Assembly: GCF_934476685.1 (NCBI RefSeq)
Contig: NZ_CAKSNX010000012.1
Location: 1-44,759 of the forward strand
Source: an uncultured Ruminococcus sp.
Lineage (GTDB): Bacteria > Bacillota > Clostridia > Oscillospirales > Ruminococcaceae
Length of the DNA stretch: 44,759 nt
Reading direction: 5' to 3'
Below the pieces are notes generated by a model. That model saw only the letters and a list, made by a program, of their open reading frames with translations. It made no database searches and was not told the origin of the DNA. A program made the position numbers and the translations under genes. Shown piece by piece: positions 39,694 through 44,759 of the stretch (positions within the stretch are counted from its first letter, which is position 1; every line of letters starts with the position of its first letter).

Positions 39694-40209
39694 ATGAAGA
39701 TCCGTATTGCGGGAACGGTCGGTGAATCTATCGTTGACGGTCCCGGATTCAGATATACTGTTTTTACACAGGGCTGTCCTCACGGCTGCAAAGGCTGCCA
39801 CAATCCACATACCCACGATTACAGCGGCGGCTTTACTGCCGACACAGATGATATTCTTGAAGAGATAAAAAAAGATCCGCTCCTTGACGGTGTTACATTC
39901 AGCGGCGGAGAGCCTTTCTCGCAGTGTGTTCCTTTAGCTGATCTCGGCAGAAAGATAAAGGCTATCGACAGCGGCAGGCTGAATATAATAAGCTATACAG
40001 GCTATACTTTTGAATATCTTCTTGAAAATGCCGAAAAAATAGACGGCTGCAAAGAGCTTATGAACGTTGTCGATTATCTTGTTGACGGACGTTTTATCGA
40101 GGAACAGCGCAGTCTTGAACTGAAATTCCGTGGCAGCAAAAATCAGCGGTTCATTGATATGAAAAGTTCCCTTGCAGCAGGGAAAGCCGTTGAATTTACC
40201 GATCTGTAA
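39694..40209 (+). CDS. nrdG: anaerobic ribonucleotide reductase activating protein
   Basis: Radical-SAM enzyme that places the glycyl radical on NrdD. The cluster motif CPHGCKGC gives Cys28, Cys32 and Cys35 (CX3CX2C), followed by the SAM-binding GGEPF region and LVDGRF near the C-terminus. Length 171 aa is typical. Its ribosome binding site, AGGAG at 39678-39682, lies inside the unusual nrdD tail, and 6 bp separate the genes. It appears complete, which makes the missing radical site in NrdD more puzzling. Confidence 0.93.
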   Translation: MKIRIAGTVGESIVDGPGFRYTVFTQGCPHGCKGCHNPHTHDYSGGFTADTDDILEEIKKDPLLDGVTFSGGEPFSQCVPLADLGRKIKAIDSGRLNIISYTGYTFEYLLENAEKIDGCKELMNVVDYLVDGRFIEEQRSLELKFRGSKNQRFIDMKSSLAAGKAVEFTDL

Positions 40210-40233
40210 AACAAATAAAACGCATATAACACA

Positions 40234-40276
40234 AACCGCACAATGACCTTTAAAGCCATTGTGCGGTTGTTTTTAT
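40234..40276. terminator. bidirectional terminator between nrdG and the flotillin gene
   Basis: Perfect stem AACCGCACAATG / CATTGTGCGGTT (40234-40245 with 40257-40268) with TTTTT after it. Confidence 0.9.
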
Positions 40277-40289
40277 TGATATGTTGATT

Positions 40290-41774
40290 TTACTTTTCGA
40301 TTATCTCAACATCTGACGGATCAACAGTTTCTGTTTTATCTGCATTATCTGCATTATCTGCATCTTCTGCTGCTCTTTTAACTGCCTCTTCCTGTGACTT
40401 TTTGAGAGCGTCCTCTATATCCTTTCCAAGGAAGTCAGGCAGCGTCATACCAGCCTGATTGAAAAGATCGTTCAGCGGAGGAACTGACTGCATCAATCCG
40501 CTGAGGAAGTTTGCTGTTGAGCCTTTTCCCTCTGAATTTGCGCCGGAATCCCATACTGTTATCTTGTCTATCTTGATGTTCTTTATAGCCTCGACCTGAA
40601 TTGCTACCAGCTGTTCAAGCTTATCCGCAACGATAAGTCTTACGGCTGCGTTTGCGTCACCGCCTGCTGCGGCAACAAGCTGTTTCATACCTTCAGCCTG
40701 CTTTGTGAGTATCTCCTGATTACCCTTAGCCTCAGCCTCCATTTTAGCGTAGATAGCGTCAGCCTCACCCTTTGCCTTACGTCTTACGACTTCAGCCTGT
40801 GCCTCAGCCTCGATCTCAGCCTGCTGCTTTGAGATCTGAGCCTTTACGATAACGTCGGCTGTCTGAGTAGCCTTTTCCAGCTCGGCTCTTGTATGCTCGG
40901 CAGACTGCTGAGCTATGTAAGCTTCCTGCTTAGCCTTTGCAGCCTGAACTGCTTCGGCAGCAGTAGCCTGTCTGAGAGCCTCAGCCTCACGCTCACGTCT
41001 GAGAGCTTCTGACTGTGCAACTTCGATCTTAGCCTGGTTTTCACCGTCGATAGCAGACGCATTTGCGGCAGCGACCTGAATACGCTGATCCTTCTGTGCG
41101 TTAGCCTGACCGATCTCACCATCTCTGTGCTTTTCGGCAACCGATTTCTTAGCGTCGTTTATAGCCTTTGCAGCAGCTTCCTTACCGAGAGCCTCCAGAT
41201 ATCCGGACTCATCGGTGATATCCGTTACATTTACGTTGATGAGTTTAAGACCGATCTTTTTCAGCTCGATCTCAACGTTGTTTGATACCGCAAGAAGAAA
41301 TTTATCTCTGTCGGAGTTTATCTCTTCGATATCCATTGTTGCGATGATAAGACGGAGCTGACCGAAAATAATATCCTTTGCAAGCTCCTGTATCTCCATA
41401 AGCTTAAGACCGAGAAGTCTTTCAGCCGCATTCTGCATAACACCCGGCTCTGTTGAGATACCTACTGTAAATCTTGAAGGTACGTCGATACGGATGTTCT
41501 GCTTTGAAAGTGCATTCTTCAGGTCAACGTTGATAGAGATAGGAGTAAGATCCATATACTCATATGACTGAATGATAGGCACGATAAATGCAGCACCACC
41601 GTGGATACACCTTGCACTTCTCGCCTGACCATTCTTGTCCGTTCCTACCTTACCGTAGATAACAAGCACCTTATCCGACGGACACTTCCTGTATCTTGAC
41701 AGGATAGCCATGATCGCCGCAAAAAGAACTGCTATTATCACACACACGATAATAATTGTTTCATAACCGCTCAT
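40290..41774 (-). CDS. flotillin-like SPFH-domain protein
   Basis: Membrane scaffold of the flotillin (FloT/YuaG, YqiK) family, thought to organise ordered membrane domains. One membrane segment or hairpin lies at residues 5-27. The SPFH domain follows (about 30-200, PIISINVDLKNALSKQNIRIDVPS style), then a long Ala/Glu/Gln/Lys coiled coil (about 200-370), and a Gly/Ser linker with an acidic tail (VDPSDVEIIEK). Length 494 aa, typical. AAGGAG stands about nine bases before the ATG. It is the second gene after an NfeD-like protein, the classical bacterial flotillin operon, driven by the promoter at 42655-42683. Confidence 0.9.
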   Translation of the reverse strand: MSGYETIIIVCVIIAVLFAAIMAILSRYRKCPSDKVLVIYGKVGTDKNGQARSARCIHGGAAFIVPIIQSYEYMDLTPISINVDLKNALSKQNIRIDVPSRFTVGISTEPGVMQNAAERLLGLKLMEIQELAKDIIFGQLRLIIATMDIEEINSDRDKFLLAVSNNVEIELKKIGLKLINVNVTDITDESGYLEALGKEAAAKAINDAKKSVAEKHRDGEIGQANAQKDQRIQVAAANASAIDGENQAKIEVAQSEALRREREAEALRQATAAEAVQAAKAKQEAYIAQQSAEHTRAELEKATQTADVIVKAQISKQQAEIEAEAQAEVVRRKAKGEADAIYAKMEAEAKGNQEILTKQAEGMKQLVAAAGGDANAAVRLIVADKLEQLVAIQVEAIKNIKIDKITVWDSGANSEGKGSTANFLSGLMQSVPPLNDLFNQAGMTLPDFLGKDIEDALKKSQEEAVKRAAEDADNADNADKTETVDPSDVEIIEK

Positions 41775-41912
41775 ACTGATTCTCCTTTTTTTCTTTATTT
41801 TTATGTATATATTTTAACAGATCGCATCTGATCTGTCAATAACTTCCCTGTAACACATATTGATTATTTAGCCGTTTTGTCTTTTCCTTTTATATTTTTA
41901 TTGCTGCTGTCT

Positions 41913-42581
41913 TTATTCTTTTTCAACAATAAGATCGTCGCCCCTTACGTCGATCACAGTGACCTGTGTTCCTGTTTTAAGCATTTCATCGCCATTGTTG
42001 AATGCGCCGAACTCCATAAGCTGTCCCTGAATAGTAACTGTCACCTTACCCATTCCCTGATTTTTAGGCGGACAAGGGATATACACAGTTGCGGTTTCAC
42101 CGATAGCGTTTTTAAGATTCATCGTTCCGTTCTCAGTAAGACGCATTGAAAGCTGAACTATCTTTGCCACCAGCACCATTGTGCAAACTCCAAGCGCTGC
42201 TCCTATAACCACTGCCAGAGCTGTGGGGACTTCTGCACTCAGCAGTGCGATAGACGACCAGCTGAACACAGTAAGGAATGTGACCACCGTTTGCAGGGTG
42301 AACAGATGCATTGACGCAAAGTCCGACGGGTCGCCGCCGTCAATGCTGTGATGAAGATCCATATCTCCGCCATCGGGGATATCAATATCCACATTAGTAT
42401 CTACATCGAGGTCAAGACCGGAAGTATCGCTGAAATCATGCCCCATACCTCCGTCATGCATACCGAACATAGAAAGCAGCGTCTGTATCACCAGCAGCAG
42501 CGTTGACGGTATCGCTATACAGTAAAGCACTCTCAGCAGGCTGTCAAGTCCTTCCCACCATGCATTAAAGCTTTCGATCAT
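41913..42581 (-). CDS. NfeD/YuaF-like membrane protein with Asp/His-rich loop
   Basis: Partner of flotillin in bacterial operons. The first membrane helix is at about 15-38. Residues 42-87 form a loop with 14 Asp and 4 His and short DxDxD runs, then two or three helices (about 95-150), and a C-terminal OB-fold (about 155-222: NAIGETATVYIP, GKVTVTIQGQLMEFGAF, GTQVTVIDVRGDDLIVE), typical of NfeD1b/YuaF proteins. Length 222 aa is larger than the Bacillus YuaF because of the acidic loop. GGAGGT stands nine bases before the ATG. The flotillin gene lies 138 bp downstream with no terminator between. Confidence 0.85.
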   Translation of the reverse strand: MIESFNAWWEGLDSLLRVLYCIAIPSTLLLVIQTLLSMFGMHDGGMGHDFSDTSGLDLDVDTNVDIDIPDGGDMDLHHSIDGGDPSDFASMHLFTLQTVVTFLTVFSWSSIALLSAEVPTALAVVIGAALGVCTMVLVAKIVQLSMRLTENGTMNLKNAIGETATVYIPCPPKNQGMGKVTVTIQGQLMEFGAFNNGDEMLKTGTQVTVIDVRGDDLIVEKE

Positions 42582-42654
42582 TATTCTACACCTCCGAATA
42601 TAAATTTATGTATGATAGGTTTACGTTTTGCTCTCCGTAAATATCATTTACCTA

Positions 42655-42683
42655 ATTATATACTATATTTTTCACTCTGTCAA
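42655..42683 (-). promoter_or_regulatory. consensus promoter of nfeD-flotillin
   Basis: On the minus strand: TTGACA (42678-42683), 17-bp spacer, TATAAT (42655-42660). Confidence 0.92.
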
Positions 42684-42858
42684 TAGCTTTTTCATCATAT
42701 TTTATTGTTTTATTTCATAAAATATGCACAAAAAGTACCGCAGACTGCTGCTTTTACGCTCTCAGTGCGGTTTTCTCCGCTTTTCGTGAAGATATCTTAC
42801 AATAATAAAATGACCGAAAAGCAAAATGTTAAATTTCATTGAACTTGTCTTTATGCTA

Positions 42859-42887
42859 TTGCAATTTGAGAAAAAATGTGCTACTAT
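42859..42887 (+). promoter_or_regulatory. extended -10 promoter of the Xre gene
   Basis: TTGCAA (42859-42864), 17-bp spacer, TACTAT (42882-42887) preceded by TGC. Confidence 0.7.
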
Positions 42888-42945
42888 GTAAGTAAATATT
42901 ATTTACAAGTGTAAAAACGTAAGAAAAGCAGAAGGAGGGAACGAT

Positions 42946-43473
42946 ATGGATACACAAAATCTGGGTAAGATCATAAAGCAGGCAAGGCTGGCAAAAAAAA
43001 TGACCCAGAGCGAAGTTGTGGGCGATTACATAACAAGGAATATGCTAAGTCAGATCGAAAGCGGCGCAGCTATGCCGTCGGTCAAGACGCTGGAATATCT
43101 ATGTAAGGTACTTGATATTCAGATAGAAACGCAGGATTTTCAGGGCAGTTCCGAAAGCACTCCCACAGAAAAATATCAGCAGCTCAAAAAGCTTTATTCG
43201 GACGGCAGCTATGAGGAAGTCATAAAGACGGATATCCCCGAATTTGATGATGAGATATGTGCGCTGAAAGCGAAATCTTACCTTGAGCTTGCCGCAAAGA
43301 TCGCAGGATCAGAAAATATAAATGACAGCCAGCGTTCTGTTGAGTATGCAAAAAAGGCGGCGGAGCTTGCTGAAAAAGGTCTGTTTGAAAACGAAGACAT
43401 AAAGCAGCGTGCCGAGGACGTTATACGTCAGAGTGCAGCAAAGCTGAGCCGATATTACGCAAGTTTGTTATAA
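42946..43473 (+). CDS. Xre-family regulator with helical C-terminal domain
   Basis: Helix-turn-helix protein. Residues 7-62 form the Cro/C1-type domain (IIKQARLAKKMTQSEVV, RNMLSQIESGAAMPSVKTLE). The C-terminal 100 residues are all-helical with TPR-like alternation (YQQLKKLYSDGSYEEVIKTD, AKKAAELAEKGLFENEDIKQ). Length 175 aa. Proteins of this shape often answer to a small peptide or partner protein, but none is encoded beside it. GAAGGAGGGA precedes the ATG. Single-gene unit; targets unknown. Confidence 0.85.
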   Translation: MDTQNLGKIIKQARLAKKMTQSEVVGDYITRNMLSQIESGAAMPSVKTLEYLCKVLDIQIETQDFQGSSESTPTEKYQQLKKLYSDGSYEEVIKTDIPEFDDEICALKAKSYLELAAKIAGSENINDSQRSVEYAKKAAELAEKGLFENEDIKQRAEDVIRQSAAKLSRYYASLL

Positions 43474-43508
43474 AAAAAATCAGTCCCCGAAAAGGACTGA
43501 TTTTTATT
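43473..43508. terminator. bidirectional terminator after the Xre gene
   Basis: Stem AATCAGTCC / GGACTGATT with loop CCGAAAA; A-rich on the left and T-rich on the right, so active for both converging genes. Confidence 0.88.
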
Positions 43509-43887
43509 ATAATACTGAATATAGATGCGGAAACTGGCTGTTGTAGAGCATTCTTATCTGACCGCAGATACTATGAAGTTCCGACAGAAATTCGTCCGAA
43601 TCATTTTCGAGAAGATATCTTAATCTGAAAACGCCCGATGATATGCTGTTGAGCGTGTCAGTATTTGCAACATAGGATACTGATACATAATATTCTCCCC
43701 AGCAGGCTGAAAGCTTTTCCACCTCAGCCATTGTATCTCCGCCGTTATTGTAAGCGTCCTCGACTTTCTGAGCAGCAGCAAAAAGCTTTTCATTATGTGC
43801 ATTCAGCACCGCCAGCGAGCCGCAGGAGGCAGATATTATTGCCGCTATAAGGAAAATACACACCCATAGTCTTTTCATATTTTTCAT
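43507..43887 (-). CDS. DUF4363-like small membrane/secreted protein
   Basis: 126 residues: an N-terminal hydrophobic signal-anchor (about 7-28, WVCIFLIAAIISASCGSLAV) followed by a helical extracellular part. It matches the pattern of DUF4363 proteins, which are commonly encoded beside DUF421 proteins as here. The function is unknown. It starts one base after the DUF421 stop and probably depends on the same transcript. Only a weak ribosome binding site (GTGAG) precedes it. Confidence 0.75.
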   Translation of the reverse strand: MKNMKRLWVCIFLIAAIISASCGSLAVLNAHNEKLFAAAQKVEDAYNNGGDTMAEVEKLSACWGEYYVSVSYVANTDTLNSISSGVFRLRYLLENDSDEFLSELHSICGQIRMLYNSQFPHLYSVL

Positions 43888-43888
43888 T

Positions 43889-44629
43889 TTATCTCACGCT
43901 GCCCTCTTTGGTTTTCTTGCCATTTTTGCTGTTTTGTGTCTTATCACTTTTGATTATAGTATAGCTGCCGCTGCTGTCGGCTGACATTATGAAAATATCC
44001 TGCGCCGAAAGCTTTTCCTTTGAAAGTATTTTTCCAAGCCATTCTTTGTCAAAGCCAAGAAATTTTATTGCGGCAGGCGAGATCTTTCCGTCATTTATTA
44101 CAAGTACAGGGGGATCCGAGCCGTCAAGTTTTTTGTCCTGCGGCTCTAGTCCGTTGGCAAAATCACCGCTGTTAAGAGGCTGAAATCTCTTTTTCTGGAG
44201 TACGGACATCTTGCCCGTTGTTTCGACCACAGCAAACTGGACTTCGTTTATATCGAATATCTGCACACTGCGTAGGGATTCCATAAGATCGTCTGCGGAA
44301 AATCTCAGATCACGCATCGCCTGCTGATCTATCCTGCCGTCGGAAATGACTATCTTAGGCGAACCGCTTATGGCTTTTCTCAGCGGACGGTATTTCATCG
44401 ACAGGTGCGACACGATAACGTCAAGACACACCAGCGTGAAGATCGGCACTACCCCCATTATCATAGGTATGCTTATATCCTCCACAGGCAGGGTGGCAAT
44501 ATTCGACATAAGTATCGTCACCACAAGCTCCGACGGCTGCAGCTCCCCTATCTGTCGCTTGCCCATAAGACGGACAGAAAAAATTATGATAAAATAAAGT
44601 ATCACCGCTCTGAAAAAAACTATAAACAT
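43889..44629 (-). CDS. DUF421 (YetF-like) membrane protein
   Basis: 246 residues with about three N-terminal membrane helices (residues 3-25, 33-55, 58-78; RLMGKRQIGELQPSELVVTI is the family signature) and a cytosolic part of two alpha/beta modules (KIVISDGRIDQQAMRDLRFS, VQFAVVETTGKMSVL; then DPPVLVINDGKI). YetF-type proteins are structurally known only in part, and in Bacillus spore formers related proteins act in spore germination. A function here is not established. GAGGTGAG lies five bases before the ATG. The DUF4363 gene follows directly. Confidence 0.88.
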   Translation of the reverse strand: MFIVFFRAVILYFIIIFSVRLMGKRQIGELQPSELVVTILMSNIATLPVEDISIPMIMGVVPIFTLVCLDVIVSHLSMKYRPLRKAISGSPKIVISDGRIDQQAMRDLRFSADDLMESLRSVQIFDINEVQFAVVETTGKMSVLQKKRFQPLNSGDFANGLEPQDKKLDGSDPPVLVINDGKISPAAIKFLGFDKEWLGKILSKEKLSAQDIFIMSADSSGSYTIIKSDKTQNSKNGKKTKEGSVR

Positions 44630-44739
44630 CGTCGCTCACCTCGTATCAAGTATTGACTGATAACAGACACTTAAACATCAAGGCGGCAAGTTGTAAAATA
44701 AAATGACACAAAAAAGAAGACTCAAAGAGAAACTCATGG

Positions 44740-44745
44740 TATAAT
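44740..44745 (+). promoter_or_regulatory. possible extended -10 element at right edge
   Basis: TATAAT preceded by TGG at 44737-44739, but no good -35 at the 17-bp distance. It may belong to a gene beyond the right edge. Confidence 0.4.
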
Positions 44746-44759
44746 GTAAGTGACTAAAC

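Larger units (their letters stand above)
42582..42945. other. intergenic region between nfeD and the Xre regulator
   Basis: Holds the minus-strand promoter of nfeD (42655-42683), a terminator-like orphan hairpin (42737-42771) and the plus-strand promoter of the Xre gene (42859-42887). No ORF or repeat is otherwise visible. Confidence 0.65.

Noticed and set aside
1..44759. tRNA or rRNA genes, mobile elements, prophage or integration sites
   Set aside because: No cloverleaf-like segments, conserved rRNA blocks, transposase or integrase frames, or terminal inverted repeats were seen on either strand.

Overview
The window looks like chromosome from an anaerobic, low-to-moderate GC Firmicute of the class Clostridia, most likely a Ruminococcus-like member of the Oscillospiraceae. 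This is an inference. It rests on strong AGGAGG-type ribosome binding sites, an oxygen-sensitive ribonucleotide reductase pair (NrdD/NrdG), NADP-type glutamate dehydrogenase, a cytoplasmic GH36 alpha-galactosidase, secreted beta-helix/MBG surface proteins, and two small membrane proteins whose ectodomains resemble Ruminococcus carbohydrate-binding modules. I see no rRNA, tRNA, CRISPR, transposase, integrase or prophage. Promoters are unusually easy to read: over twenty sigma-A type promoters have a 17-bp spacer. The one clear exception (19 bp) belongs to a MerR-family gene, where that spacing is expected.

Layout. 1-2050: a two-gene unit, promoter to terminator, for a TarI/IspD-like cytidylyltransferase and a sugar epimerase. 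2052-5780: a 1242-residue c-di-GMP protein (LacI-like sensor, GGDEF, EAL, C-terminal beta-helix-like domain). 6125-7628: an LCP-family envelope ligase. 7773-11093: coaBC and alpha-galactosidase. 11077-14580: lipoprotein N-acyltransferase, tRNA nucleotidyltransferase and a VanZ-like protein. 14602-18985: an NSS-family transporter and a large secreted repeat protein. 19345-23958: a TraB/GumN-like lipoprotein, an AdhR-like MerR regulator, a YgjP-like metallopeptidase, an SH3 protein with an upstream small ORF, an unknown lipoprotein and RuvX. 24214-28481: two paralogous membrane proteins with nearly identical cytoplasmic tails, a LysR regulator and glutamate dehydrogenase. 28912-32187: endonuclease III, three small uncharacterised genes, a phosphoesterase, an HMA metal-binding protein and a small membrane protein. 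32417-37141: AsnB, a polar amino-acid ABC transporter and a GNAT protein. 37402-40209: nrdD-nrdG. 40290-42581: nfeD-flotillin. 42946-44629: an Xre regulator and a DUF421/DUF4363 pair.

How genes work together. CDP-sugar/polyol supply (217-1998), the LCP ligase, the VanZ protein, lipoprotein N-acylation and the many secreted or lipid-anchored proteins make cell-envelope construction a recurring theme. Glutamate dehydrogenase, AsnB and the amino-acid ABC transporter concern nitrogen metabolism. Most of the rest is housekeeping.

Most notable observations: (1) the amino-acid-binding lipoprotein at 34400-35173 appears circularly permuted, with its second lobe encoded before its first; (2) NrdD at 37402-39687 ends in an unrelated tail where the glycyl-radical loop should be, although its activase gene follows immediately; (3) the LacI-like sensor/GGDEF/EAL/beta-helix fusion; (4) the tail-sharing surface protein pair; (5) a 26-codon ORF translationally coupled to the SH3 gene; and (6) operator-like repeats at the HMA and MerR genes.
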